Below, piece after piece: positions 1 to 11,324 of a DNA stretch of 64,000 bases (positions are counted from its first letter, which is position 1; each line of letters starts with the position of its first letter). A program made the translations under genes and the position numbers. The notes below the pieces were generated by a model. That model saw only the letters and a program-made list of their open reading frames with translations. It ran no database searches and had not been told where the DNA came from. The stretch is taken from positions 1,404,441-1,468,440 of the forward strand of contig NW_020167527.1 of the NCBI RefSeq assembly GCF_001641265.1, given 5' to 3'. Source of the stretch: Pseudogymnoascus destructans (Eukaryota; Ascomycota; Leotiomycetes; Thelebolales; Thelebolaceae).

Positions 1-2745
1 GTCGCCGTGCCGGTGCATGCGAAGCTCAAGTATGCGAACTCGTACTGGGAGTTTACGGAGAATAAGGAGAAGAAGAAGAAGTTGGAGTTTTGTATTACGA
101 ATGATAAGACGCCGCCGGCCGGGTTTACGTTTGTGCCGGTGGGAAATCCGGAGTTGAGTAAGGCGTGTAAGGAGGTGTCGAGGGAGGTGGGGGCGATGAT
201 TTTTATTGTTTCGGTAGGTTTGTCGGACTCCTCGGTGGATGTGTTACTGACGAGGTGGATGCAGAATACGAAGGAGCAAAATCACAACTTGTTTGATCAT
301 ATCCATCGAATAGGGTTCCATTTTCGAAGCTATATTGTTGACCAAGCCGCGTCTACTCTTGGGGGTTTACAAGCTGTCACAGGCGATGGCAAACCCATCG
401 TGGAGAATTCGGGAGATGAGATCCCAGAGACACAGGAAGAAATAAACAAGCAGGCAGATGCAGCGCTGAGAGATCTGTTCCCCAGGATTCCGAACACTGA
501 TCGAGAGATGATCATCCAGCACGCCTTCCAGATAGGAGCTATATTCCAGGGAAAACCCGTGGTTGGGTTGCAGCCCGAGCTCACCCTTTCACGCCGCGTG
601 CAGCTAGCCGCCAACGCTCACATCCGCCACAACCACACCAGATACGACAAACTGCTACACGAGACGGATTATCTCAATGCGAGGCGAGTGGTGGAACCGC
701 TCTGCTTGGATTTCATCATGAAATGGCGCGGAGACGAAGAGACGGGCCGGGATCAGCTGGATGAACTCTTGCGCGAAGTCGTTGTGATTCCGGACTCTGA
801 TGAGGAAAGCGAAGAGGAGGAAGAAAGTGCATCTGATGATGACGAGGTTCAATTTCTACGTGAAGTTTTGCATGCCGCGCCACATCGACAAGGGACCAAC
901 CCACCTCGACACGGGAACAGATTCCATGTCGATGATCCAAGGAGAAACGAGGGAGGCGAAGGAGACGCTTACTCTGAGATCGCTACACGCACACGTTCGA
1001 AGACAAACAACAAGCAGGCGCGAGGGCGGAAGGATAAGCAGGCAAGGCGAGGCTTCAAGCGTTACCAGGCTTGGGAAGACGCCCAGAAGAGGCAACAAGC
1101 TTCGCATGCAGCACCAGTCAGACAGCCGTCCTATGATGACCGGAGGAATAATGAGTCCAGACATGCTCACAGACTGACCAATAATGTATCCGGATTTTAT
1201 GGCGGCGATGAACGTCTGCCTGCTGAAGAGCCACAACGCTTACAGAGAAACGTTGTTGATAATCAGCCCAGATATCGTGAAGTAAGTTTCAACGTAGGAG
1301 GGAGTACCATTTGTACTGATAACAGGAAGCAGTTACCTGTCAGCCGACCTTTGGAATCTGTCCAATACCAACAAGCACCTGTTAGTCGGGCACCAGAACA
1401 GGGCCACTACGTGCAACGCGAGGTAATGTTGAGGTCCAACATCCTTGATCAGTACAAAGACCCACCACCCAGGTCCACCTATGAATATGTGGACCGGCCC
1501 ATAGTCACTGAAACCGGTGAACCTTGGAGATCCGAGGCACCGCGAGCCCGAGAACCGCGCCAGCTAGCCGGTATGACTCGGCCATTCAGTCCGCACGATG
1601 CCCTCCCATCCATTGAGCGCGGCGATTTGCCCAGCGACCGCCCGGATAGGAGAGAATCACCAGTCATGATGAGTGTCCGCCAGGCGAGGAACGCCCCACC
1701 GCGGGCTCATGAAGAACAGGTATTGTACACACGCGGTGAGCCTGAGCCCAAGCGCTTCAGACCCCTCCCCGTCCACTCCAACGTCATCTACGACGACGAG
1801 CCCGAGGTCGTGCCCAAGCGCCGCCGCGTAGCTGCGGACCCTGGCGTCTTTCAGCCTGCCAACACGGGCGTCGAGTATGTTCGTCTCCGTCCAGTGCCAC
1901 GTGCAGATGACCGTTTCTTTCCTTCGTCTTCATCAGCCGCGTCATCCCAGGGGATAGAGGAGCGCCGCTACGATCACGCATTTACCCAGAATGCTGTCGT
2001 TGATAGCCAGCCGTCTATGATGTCTCAGCAGCCTCTGGCGCCTAGAGAGCTCCGGCCTGTCAGGCACGTGGCAGACCATAATGCGGCTTTTGGTAAGCTT
2101 TCATTAGATGATCGTGCGCAGCGAGGTGAGTCTCAGGCGCCTATGCGGCAGCGAGTTGTAGAGCAGCAGCGGCCGACTGCTTATGTGTCTGAGAACCGCC
2201 CTCCGGGAGCGTATGAACAACGCTATGCTGCTCAGGAGCCACAGTACTATCAGCGCCCTGTTGGAGTGACCCGCGAGCAGGCAGAGTACCAGTCTCGTGA
2301 CCCTGTACCGTTGTATTTGCCGGCGAGACCCCCACCAGCGGAGCGTCCGCGTCCAGAATTACCAGCGAGGCCTTTACCAGCTGAACGTCCCCATTCTGCT
2401 TTACCAGCCAGACTCCTACCAGCCGAACGTCCATACGGCGACTTTGAGCCGCAGCCTGTAGAGTATCGACGCGTGTAAGTCTAGTGTTTTATATTTCTCT
2501 CTCTCTCTCCCTGTCAGTTCGCTGACGCTATCCTCTGTCATATTAGCCCTTCACGAGAGCAGCAGTACCGGGAAGTTCGTACACGGCCTGCGGAGGACAT
2601 CGGAGATCCAAGATATGCAGCGCGACAGGTTAGACCGCGTGGGGGCAAGGTGCGGTATGAAGTCGCTCCTGGGCCGGCACCGAATGGGCCGAAGATGTAT
2701 TCGGGGAGTACGCCAAGACCGGGGGAGGTTATTGTGTTGGATTGA
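1..2745 (+). CDS. DUF2293-domain protein, 5' end outside window
   Basis: The reading frame is open from base 1 with no upstream stop; the first possible GTG at 7 is not a fungal start, so the N-terminus lies outside the window. The exon runs to 2474, then an intron 2475-2546 (GTAAGT donor, CTGAC branch-like motif, TTAG acceptor), then exon 2547-2745 ending VIVLD-stop. The visible protein is about 890 residues. Around residues 150-250 it has the DUF2293 pattern (LTLSRRVQLAANAHIRHNHT, then MKWRGDEE). The rest is acidic (SDEESEEEEE), then a long Arg/Pro/Gln-rich disordered tail with three near-repeats of LPARPLPAERP near the end of exon 1. The function of DUF2293 proteins is not known to me. Family assignment is confident; a role is not proposed. 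Confidence 0.85.
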
Positions 2746-3303
2746 CTGGAGGTCGAACTATTTGGTGGACGATTAGGACGAGGCATTCAACGGCTTGAAG
2801 TCATGTGCTTTAATACTGGCGTGGAGGGGATACGAGAGACGAATGGTAGGTCGCAATTATATGTTGGGCTGTGTTGAGGTATACTGACGCCTTGGAAGGA
2901 GGGAAGGGACGAACGGCGGATGGATAAAAAGAGGGAAAGAACGAGAGAATGTGGGAAGGAACGAAAGGCAGAGTGGCTTTATATAGACGGACGGGGGTTG
3001 TTAATTAACAACTTGGCGCGCGGGAAGGGCGGTTGGGGAAGAGCATATGTCGGCCCTTCTGCGACATGAGGCATATACTTTGTTTGCACTGTTTGTATGG
3101 AAGCATAGACACGCAAGGCATGAAGCATGAGGCATTAAAGGTTGGAGGACTTTTGTCGACGGCCAAAACATGTATAATATAGACTTCACAGGTGCACATA
3201 ATCAAAGACAAATACCAACATCCATTATCTCCATCTCAAACTCCTAAAAAATGCATAACCCCACCATCAAGTCATCCCCAAGACGACCCCCCCCCCCCCT
3301 CTT
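2746..3303. other. intergenic, convergent 3' regions
   Basis: This lies between two genes that converge. It contains a C-rich run near 3286-3298 close to the RIX7 stop codon. I see no gene, RNA or repeat structure here. Confidence 0.6.
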
Positions 3304-5705
3304 TTACATCCCCCTCTCCTTCAACCTCCGATACTTCCCCGCATCCTTCACACTCGGCTTCACCGAACCCAGCGCAACCTCCCAATCCACCCTCTCAATC
3401 CTGACCTCCTCACTCCCCCCATCCCTCCTCAACGCCGCCACCGCAGCAGCCTGATGCAAATTCCCCAAATCCGCCCCCGAATACCCCTCCGCCCTCCCAT
3501 CCCTCGCCACCTCCTCCAACCCCTCCATCACCGCCCCCGGCAGTGCCTTCGCATACAGCGCGCGCAGAATCTCGACCCGCTCATCGGCATTCGGCAAGTC
3601 GATGAAGACGCTCGTCCCCAGGCGGCCCGGGCGCAGCATCGCGGGGTCGATCATGTCCGGTCTGTTCGTGGCGGCGACGACGTAGATGCCCGCGCGACTG
3701 CTGAGGCCGTCCAGTTCGGTGAGCAGCGTGTTGACGACTTTGCTGCTTGCTTCAGACAACGAGTCCTCGCGCTTGGGGACGAGAGCGTCCAGCTCGTCGA
3801 AGAATAGGATGCAGGGGACGGAGGAGCGCGCGCGCTCGAAGACTTGTCGGACTGCGCGCTCGGACTCGCCGACGTACTTGTTTAGTAGCTCAGGGCCCTT
3901 GATGGAGATGAAATTCGCCTTCGACTCGTTCGCTACCGCCTTCGCTAGGAGCGTCTTACCGCACCCTGGCGGTCCCCAGAGTAAGACACCAGTTGGGGCT
4001 GTGATACCCACGCGCGCGAAGGCGGCGGGGCGACGGATGGGCTCGATGATGGCCATAGTCAGCTGCTCGCGCACGGTGTGCAGAGCCCCGATGTGCGCCC
4101 ACGTCGTGTCGGGGATGGTAGCGAATCCCTCGCGGCGCGCGGAGGGCTGGACTTTGGGGATGGCGGCGAGGAAATCGGAGTAGGTAATTGAGAAGTCTCC
4201 GTCGGGGGGTGTTTCGCCGGCGTGCTTGACGAGGCTGCGGAGGAGGCGGAGTGGGGCGGAGAGGGGGGTCGGGTGTGCGGTTAGGTCGGTGGAGGTGGTA
4301 GTAGTGGCGGAGGTAGAGGCGGCAGTGAGGATGCTATCGATTTCCATGACATCTGTTGTGAGTGCCGTTGGGGGAGTTAGGGGGGTGTCTACGACGCGCT
4401 GCTTGAGAGCTGTCATCATGCGCTTCATCGCTTCTGTGCCGGCGACCGAGACGACATCATTGAGATCCGCGCCGACGAAACCGGGAGTCATCTTGGCGAG
4501 CTTGAGGAAGTCGAATTCATCGGGTAACATGAGCTTTTGCGTCAGCGCACGCAGGATCTTCTCGCGCGACGCCTCGTTTGGTACGCCGAGGTTGATTTCC
4601 TTGTTGAAGCGTCCCGCGCGGCGGAGCGCGGGGTCAATGCTGTCGGGTCTGTTGGTGGCAGCGATGATGATGACAGGTTTCCCGTCCGTCTTCTCCAGCG
4701 CCATGTCGTCCATGCACGTCAGCATCTGCGCAACAATACGCTTCTCCATCTCACGCTGCGCGCTCTCACGCTTCCCCATGATAACGTCGATCTCATCGAT
4801 GAAGACAAGACAGGGAGCCATTTTCTTCGCCTCGTCGAAGATCTCGCGGATCTTCTTCTCAGACTCGCCGGACATGCCGGCTACGAGCGAGGGCGCCGAG
4901 ATGGGGATGAAGGAGACGCCTATTTCGGATGCGAAGGCGTTAGCGATCATAGTCTTGCCGCATCCGGGCGGGCCGTGGAGGAGGACACCGCGGGGCGGCT
5001 GGATGCCGGTACGGAGGTATGTTTCGGGGTAGAGCATGGGCATGGCGACGAGTTCGTTCAGCTCTTCGATCACTGCGTCGACACCGCCGAGGTTGGCGAG
5101 GGAGATGTCTGCGGGTGGAGTGCGGTCGACTTCTTTCTTTGGCTCTCTCTCTGCCTTGCGGCGCTTCTTGTGCGGCTCTCCATTGGTATGTCTGTCCGCC
5201 TTGCCCGGCGTCGTCGCATCTCCATCGAGTGCCTGGGTTGGAGTTGAAGGTGTAGTTTGTCCCGTCGTTAAGGCATCTGATTGTGTGTTCGGTGTGAGGG
5301 ATGCCTTCGGTTGCGCCCACAACTTCGTAATGCTCCTATTCATGACATTGTGCTCCTTCAGTACAGGTACAGCATCGGCGATCCCATCAAAATCCCCATC
5401 CAGCGAAGCCTCGCTATCATCCTGCTCCTCTTTTATAACTAGTAGAACACGGTCGATCGAGTCATCGAGCAACTTCTTCGGTCTGCGCCTAAGACTTGAA
5501 TTCGAATTCTTAATGCTGTCGTATACTACCGATGTAGAAAGCCTCTTCCCGCCATCCTCACGCTCGGCCTGCTCGTCAGCGATTTTGCGAACAACTTGGT
5601 ATATCTGTAGCGATTAGAATATTTCCCCACAACTTTTCTCGCAAAACCCACCTCGCGATCAAGACTCTGCGTCAAACTTGGCCTCTGGCCGCTTCTAATC
5701 GGCAT
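3304..5705 (-). CDS. RIX7: Rix7/NVL-type tandem AAA ATPase
   Basis: Two exons: 5652-5705 and 3304-5604, with a 47-nt intron (CTAAT branch motif, ACAG acceptor). The short first exon starts MPIRSGQRPSLTQ and joins in frame to IYQVVRKIADEQAE, the basic N-terminal domain typical of the family; total about 784 residues. Two AAA modules follow. Module 1 has Walker A GPPGCGKT near residue 230 and Walker B LVFIDEID near 286. Module 2 has Walker A GPPGCGKT near 564 and Walker B ILFFDELD near 619. A lysine-rich linker (KKRRKAERE) precedes module 1, consistent with a nuclear signal. Rix7 is known to strip factors from pre-60S ribosomal particles in the nucleolus. It is divergent from VPS20 across 307 bp. 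Cdc48 is a less likely alternative because the N-domain differs. Confidence 0.93.
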
Positions 5706-6012
5706 CGCTGCGATAAATCATAAGTCACACGTAGATTTGCAAAGTCAAAAATCCCAAGAAGTCGCACCGATCGGTGATGTTGTGTTCCCCGTCCAAACTT
5801 TTTGACTTTCCCAACTGCACCCCTGTAATCGCGCCGGCAACTCCCGTTATCGCACCCCGACCGCCTTTAGGGTGGATGACGCCCTCGACCTTCTGCTCCG
5901 AAAACAGGGCCTCCAAGACACAAAAAACCGTTGACAATGACAATACAACTATAAGATTCCAGCCGAAGCATGCGCCTTCGTCGCTTTCAAATAACCCCGC
6001 GATTCAGCAGCC
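5706..6012. promoter_or_regulatory. shared intergenic region between RIX7 and VPS20
   Basis: The two genes diverge from this 307-bp space, so it must hold both promoters (inference from layout). I recognise no specific binding site. Confidence 0.4.
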
Positions 6013-6718
6013 ATGGGCAGTACTGCCAGCAAGCCGTCCGCGCAAGATGAGTACGTGCCTGCCCCTCTCGTATGCCTTACTCACCCCTCCCCAGGGCGAT
6101 TCTCAACCTCAAAATCCAGCGCGACAGGCTGCATAAATACCAGAAGCGGATTACGGTGATCACAGCCCGAGAACACGCTATTGCAGCGACGCTGCTGAAG
6201 CAGGGTGACCGTCCGCGTGCACTGTTGGCGCTGCGGCGGAAGAAGTACCAAGAAAGTCTGCTGGCGAAGACGGATGCGCAGCTAGAGCAGCTAGAGGTGC
6301 TGACGAGTAGTGTGGAGTTTGCGCTGGTGCAGAAGGATGTGGTGTTTGGGCTGAGGGAGGGGACGAGGGTGTTGACGGAGATTCAGAAGGAGATGGGAGG
6401 GTTAGAGCAGGTGGAGAAGTTGATGGGGGAGACGGCGGAGGCGGTGGCTTATCAGCAGGTATGTTTGGTGCTGTTTATTAAGTGAGTGTGAAGCGGTTGC
6501 TAATGTTTGAGTAGGAGGTCAGTGATATGTTGGGAGGGAAGATCTCGAATCAGGATGAGGATGAGGTGGAGGATGAGCTTGAGGCACTAGAGGCGCAAGT
6601 TACAGGCGTGATGCCGAGTGTGCCTACGACGAAGCTGCCTAGCAAGGAGAGGGCGGGGGCTAGGGAGAAGCAGAGGGAAGAGCAAAGAGAGGAGAGGCAA
6701 GCGATGTTGGCGTCTTGA
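6013..6718 (+). CDS. VPS20: ESCRT-III subunit Vps20/CHMP6
   Basis: Three exons: 6013-6050, 6095-6458, 6515-6718, with introns of 44 and 56 nt; about 201 residues. The start MGSTASK puts glycine at position 2, the myristoylation site expected for Vps20/CHMP6, and decides the start codon. Exon 2 opens AILNLKIQRDRLHKYQKRI, the conserved first helix of Snf7-family proteins, followed by a long charged coiled coil. The C-terminus is acidic (QDEDEVEDELEAL), resembling a MIM-type tail. Vps20 links ESCRT-II to Snf7 polymers on endosomal membranes (known for the family). The length is normal for the family and there are no defects. Confidence 0.92.
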
Positions 6719-7049
6719 TTTGTGTATATGTGAGTGCCTTAGTTGAATTCGACGAGATAAAGGTTACATATGGCTAGATGACTACTTGGGCTATTATGGA
6801 TGGACATGAACATCGGCAAGGCGTTTGGATGAGAAGAATCATAGAGGAACCCAAGCATGAGCAGAGCGCAGCGCATAGTTACAAACATTATTGAAATAAA
6901 CCTTTCCGCCCCAACTCATCTATTCTATATGATATGCAGGACGTACACGCGATGTTAAAGAGGAGATCTTTTCCCACCCAACAGCCAACGCTATCTAACC
7001 TATTGTACAAGTACAGCCTTTTATATCATTACAGCATCAGCGTCCCCGT
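6719..7049. other. intergenic, convergent 3' regions
   Basis: Space between the VPS20 and CYC1 stop codons. It is AT-rich. I see no gene or repeat in it. Confidence 0.6.
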
Positions 7050-7873
7050 CTATTTAGTCTCCTCACGGAGGAAGCTGGGATTTGTTAGAATTGTTTCGAG
7101 CTGGCAGCGGCTGTGGCTAACTTACGTGATCAGGTCGTTGCGGTCCTTCTCCTTCTTGAGTCCACCGAAGGCCATCTTGGTGCCAGGGATGTACTTCTTT
7201 GGGTTCTCGAGGTACTCGAAGAGAGTATCGGTGTTCCAGGTGATAGCCTTCTGCTTGTTGGCATCGGTGTATGCGAAGCCCTCAACGGCGCCGGTTTGGC
7301 GGCCGAAGAGACCGTGGAGGTTAGGGCCGATCTTGTTGGCCTCTCCATCACCGAGGGTGTGGCATTGTGCGCAACGGGTCTTGAAGAGGTTGGCACCCTT
7401 CTTTGAGTCTCCTACGTGATGCGTTAGTTGTCTGTTTCTGGAGTTGGTGAAGGCTTGGCTGTGCCGAGGGTAACGAGAAAAAGTTGGCAGCGGGTTGGCG
7501 ATGAGTTAATGGCGCTTCAGAGGATATCTGGCATGTTATGCATTGGCTGGCGAGTGATTTCGAGATAGATGAGGCAGGAGAGGCTGTTGTTGATAGCTGT
7601 CTCCCCCTTGCTTGGATGGCAATTCGAAGTTGACAGAGGGCAAAGTGCATCGTCTCTTTCGCCAGATCTATTCATCGTAGGCACTCGTCGAAGCCAGCAT
7701 GCCATTGACCAAGCATCTCTGCATCCCCAGGACAAACTTCAACCCATCCCAGGCATCGCCTCCATCTCAATGGAAAACCGCCGTCGCCGTGGATAAATTG
7801 CGCAAACGATGATTCCCAGCACAGCCAGCCAGTGCGTAAGAAAACGGGACTACATACCGTCCTTGAAAGGCAT
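7050..7873 (-). CDS. CYC1: mitochondrial cytochrome c
   Basis: Three exons: 7858-7873 (16 nt, MPFKD), 7126-7411 and 7050-7074, total 327 nt, 108 residues, the usual length. The second exon encodes the haem-binding motif CAQCH near residue 20, then IGPNLHGLFGRQTG, and IPGTKMAFGG with the methionine haem ligand. The last exon encodes FLREETK-stop. Cytochrome c carries electrons from complex III to complex IV in the intermembrane space. Intron 1 (7412-7857) is 446 nt, about ten times the other introns here, and sits directly after five codons; intron 2 is 51 nt. No continuous ORF shows this gene because the exons are in different frames. It is divergent from the gene at 8320. Confidence 0.95.
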
Positions 7874-8319
7874 TTTGAATAAGTATTAAGGTAATAAAAG
7901 CGATTGAAGGTGTTTGTTTGTTGTATGTTTAAAACAAGACGTAAGGCAAGTTAAGTAGGAGGAATCGAAAAACTTTCTCTTACCCAGGACAAACCGGACA
8001 TGACGGCCAGGAAACCAAGAAATTAGCGTCTCCCAGTCATCAGTCGGCCCCCCAGCCACATGTTGTGCTGATCCACCAATCAGAAGGCTCGACTTTGTCA
8101 TTTTTGTATTCAACCGTCTCGGGAGACCTCGGGTCAAGGAACAAACAGTGCCGCGGAGAACGCACGTGGCCTATCTCGGCGCCCGTAATATTTTTGTTCC
8201 TGAGCCATTTGTTCGTGCGGCTCTTTTTGGCAACACTACTACTGAGGAATACGCGGTAAAATTATACTGCCCATTCAAGATTGCCTATCCAGGACAACAG
8301 GCAATCAACACACGGAACA
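7874..8319. promoter_or_regulatory. shared upstream region of CYC1 and the 8320 gene
   Basis: A 446-bp divergent intergenic space between two genes with probable mitochondrial products. It contains inverted CCAAT-type motifs (CCACCAATCAGAA near 8072, and TTCTGATTGG read on the other strand), which in fungi can recruit the Hap complex that controls respiratory genes. That link is inference. Confidence 0.4.
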
Positions 8320-9042
8320 ATGTCCGCCTCAATCCCACGCTTTCTCCTCCCCCGCGGTCCCTCCACCTGGCGCCCGCGTCTCACCTCGCCCACCTCCCGC
8401 ACCATCCGAGCCGCTTCCACAAAGGCCACAAAACCCAAGGCGCCTGCCTCCAAAATTCCCGTCCTCGAGAAGCCTACACGTTTCAACCCGCCCTCGCACG
8501 GCAAGAGCCTACCCAACCGCACAGTGCGGTACCCCGGCCCCCCGCTCAGCGAATCCGAGATCGCAGCCCAGAAGACGAAGAAATACCCTACCATGATGCC
8601 CCCCGAGGGGACGTTCATGCACTGGTTCCTGAACAATCGCAGCATCCACATCTACATCACGCTTGGAGTCCTGTCGTCGCTGGCGGGGTTCACGTTCCTG
8701 GTTAGTCTGCGACGGGACTCGAAGTTTGGGGATCTCCTGCCGGAGCCGAAGGATGCGATATGGCACCCCTTTGCGACGGTGAGGACGGTGTTTGAGGTTT
8801 TGAGGCTGGATACCGAGGCGAGGAGCGCGGAGACTAAGGAGAGGAGAGAGAGGAGGGTGGAGGATGTGGCGAAGAGGGGAGAGTACAGGAAGGCGCATGG
8901 GTTGGAGACAGAGGGCTTTGGTGGGTGGACTGCCAAGGAGGCACCTCCTGTCGCTGTTCAGGAAGCAATGGAAGCGGGAGAGGATAGCGTGGAGCAGCCG
9001 AAGCAGAAGAGGCAGGTTAAGAAGTGGTTGGGGATTTGGTAG
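8320..9042 (+). CDS. conserved-looking single-span protein, probably mitochondrial
   Basis: Single exon, 240 residues. I chose the ATG at 8320 because the open frame upstream begins only with a non-ATG codon. The N-terminus is rich in Arg, Ser and Thr with no acidic residues for about 45 residues, like a mitochondrial presequence. One hydrophobic span lies near residues 110-131 (IYITLGVLSSLAGFTFLVSL), preceded by YPTMMPPEGTFMHWFLNNRS. The C-terminal half is charged and helical and ends KKWLGIW. I do not recognise a named family. A mitochondrial inner-membrane location is inferred from the presequence-like start and the single span. Confidence 0.75.
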   Translation: MSASIPRFLLPRGPSTWRPRLTSPTSRTIRAASTKATKPKAPASKIPVLEKPTRFNPPSHGKSLPNRTVRYPGPPLSESEIAAQKTKKYPTMMPPEGTFMHWFLNNRSIHIYITLGVLSSLAGFTFLVSLRRDSKFGDLLPEPKDAIWHPFATVRTVFEVLRLDTEARSAETKERRERRVEDVAKRGEYRKAHGLETEGFGGWTAKEAPPVAVQEAMEAGEDSVEQPKQKRQVKKWLGIW

Positions 9043-9529
9043 GGCGCCAGTATGAGGGAAGGTAAGGGATAGACGGGTACGAGCTGCATTAGAAGCTTGG
9101 GCTCCATAGCGCGGCAGAGAAGGGAGAGTTTGGATGTACGATATATGTGAGATTAGCGCCACTATTTCCGCGGCAGACAGCGAAGTCATGTACAAACAAA
9201 CTACTATATCTCAAGTCCACCGATAGATTTCCCAAGTCACCATGATAGAGGTATCATGTAGTACATAAAAGTGTGGCAGCACACCCTTTTCCACGTTGAT
9301 GGTCACTTCATGCATGTTGTTTGTGAAAATCATCGTTTTATTCTACTTCATCCTCCCATTTTCCTCAGCCAAATGCAACAGCCAACCCATTTTTTAATGC
9401 CCTTTTCTGTTTTCTCATATCAACCTTTCGCAGCCGAACGCCAACTCGAAGCATATGTTTTGAAGTCTTTTTCTCTTTTGTCCTCTCGATTTTTTTAAGC
9501 TGAATGAGGTTTCCTCATCGAATATATCC
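9043..9529. other. intergenic, T-rich
   Basis: Between the convergent ends of the 8320 gene and the caspase-like pseudogene. It includes a pyrimidine-rich stretch at about 9340-9500. I see no gene in it. Confidence 0.55.
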
Positions 9530-10848
9530 CTACTGGCTGCTTGGTTCAGCACCACCACGACTGGAACTAGGACTGCTTGGTCCACTATAACTAGGACCAG
9601 GACTGCTTGGTCCAGCACCACAGAGGCCTAACCTTGCCATGTCAGCCGTAGCGGTATCTTCAATCCACTCACCTGGGAGACCTTTTTGGCGTGGTGTGTC
9701 GGACTTGCCGGGGGACATCGCCCGGATCCTTCGCTTTGTGCGCTGCGAGATTGTCTTGAGTTCTTGCCGGATCTCCCATTCGTACTTGAATATCTTCGTG
9801 TTAATCGTTGACAGAAGACGGCTCATGCCATAAACTTTTGGGATGCCCGAAGCGCGGACAACTGCTTCTAAAAGAGATGTTAGCTTTTCATGCTATAAAG
9901 TGAGAAATTTAACATCGTAGTTTACCTTTGTACTTTACCAAAGAATCAAGTTTAGCTGTAGCTTCAGCCTGGTTCCAACCAGCTTCAGCTATACAACACG
10001 CGATATACTTTAACCCTTTCGCATAACTGTGGCCCTGTAGTGTTGCTGGCTCGTCAAATAGGGCGTACTCGCAGACTAGGTCAAATGATCTTGGTACATT
10101 TGGACCAGAGTAAGCATTAATATCGACTTCCTCACAATCTGGCATGTCGAGCTCCCAGAAACTCTTGTAGGCCGTTGCCGCCCCCATAACTTGGCTCATA
10201 CGATAGTCAAGAGAGTCTCGCATCTGTACTAGGCCCATAAGCGTAGGCCTTTCAACCCCCTCGAGTGGACGATTAATGGAGCCATGAAGCGCCACATTTT
10301 TTGCTTGCTCATCGAGACCAGGTTTTGCTAGCTAAATATTTGCGTGCGTGTCCCTTGACTTGTGTAAGCAGCATATCGTAGCTAAAGATTCGTTCTCCTG
10401 GACCAAACTGATATTCTCCTCCAGGCGGCTCTTGTTGTTCTCCAGCAGCCTTTAGCTGCAACCACCTCTCCTTGAATTTGTTTAGAGGGAATCCTGTCCG
10501 CTCTGAATACTCCATCTCCCACTGGTCATCTTGCGACGAAAACATAGGATGGTGGACTGAAATTTGAGTCCCTGATTTCGTAAGTTCCATCTTAGGATCT
10601 TTTTCCTGGACAGCATCGCGTACTAGCTTAACAAGTCCTGCATAAGTTGGACTTTGATCGTAGTCATCCACTTCTTCAGTGTTGAAGCCTTCCATAGTAA
10701 TCTTCAAAAGTGTGTCGGTTAAGGCTGTCACGAAAGGAGATCCTCAAAAACGACGTCGGATAGTCCCACTAACTGGCCATGAAAGACTCTCTTTCCACTT
10801 CGCTTGTGCAGCAAGAGTGGTGATGTTCAAGTCTGCATTAATCGCATA

Positions 10849-10986
10849 TCCACTGTAACGATGTACGGTTACGCTCGCGCTACATCCCACTGAGCCAAAA
10901 AGACTACAGTATTCGGCTCGCCCGGAATACGCGTAACACGCTTTATATACCACATGTACTGTAACGGCGGCACCCGTTACATCCAC
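10849..10986 (-). repeat. small LTR-like solo element, copy A, with target duplication
   Basis: The element is 10854-10981 (128 bp), flanked by the 5-bp direct repeat TCCAC (10849-10853 and 10982-10986). On its own strand it begins TGTAACGGGTGCCG and ends CGTTACA, so it has TG...CA ends. It contains a GTATATAAAGC-like TATA box and two short palindromes (GTAACGG/CCGTTAC and TATTCCGG/CCGGAATA). It lies inside the caspase-like coding sequence. Confidence 0.8.
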
Positions 10987-11074
10987 CACTATAGCAGGCT
11001 GTTGTAACTAGGCAGAGCCCAGCTTTTGGTGCACTGCTCCCAATTGCCTGTTTGAATATCTTCGTTGTTAGGAG

Positions 11075-11213
11075 CCTAGTGTAACGGGTGCCGCCGTTAC
11101 AATACATGTGGTATATAAAGCATGTTACGCGTATTCCGGGCGAGGCGGAATACTTAAGTCTTTTTGGCTCAGTGGGATGTAGCGCGAGCGTAACCATACA
11201 TCATTACACCTAG
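11075..11213 (+). repeat. small LTR-like solo element, copy B, with target duplication
   Basis: The element is 11080-11208 (129 bp), flanked by CCTAG (11075-11079 and 11209-11213). Same family as copy A, opposite orientation. It also interrupts the caspase-like coding sequence, between the His-Gly and Cys motifs. Confidence 0.8.
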
Positions 11214-11324
11214 GCTTATTTCCTTTCGTAAGGCCCATGTGGATTGCAAACGTCCCCTCCTTTCCATGAGAAAATATCAAAATGATGACCGGTCGCCCAT
11301 CATCTTTGTAAGGACACAGGGCAC

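Noticed and set aside
4226..5247. Long plus-strand ORFs opposite RIX7
   Set aside because: Antisense shadows of a strongly conserved AAA ATPase gene.
10854..10981. Copy A of the small element as an intron
   Set aside because: GT and AG are available (GTAACG and TTACAG), but removing that segment leaves 5 extra bases and breaks the frame.
10854..11208. The small element as a DNA-transposon MITE
   Set aside because: Ends are TG...CA with 5-bp duplications, and one copy has direct terminal repeats with a purine tract, which fits an LTR element better. Not fully excluded.
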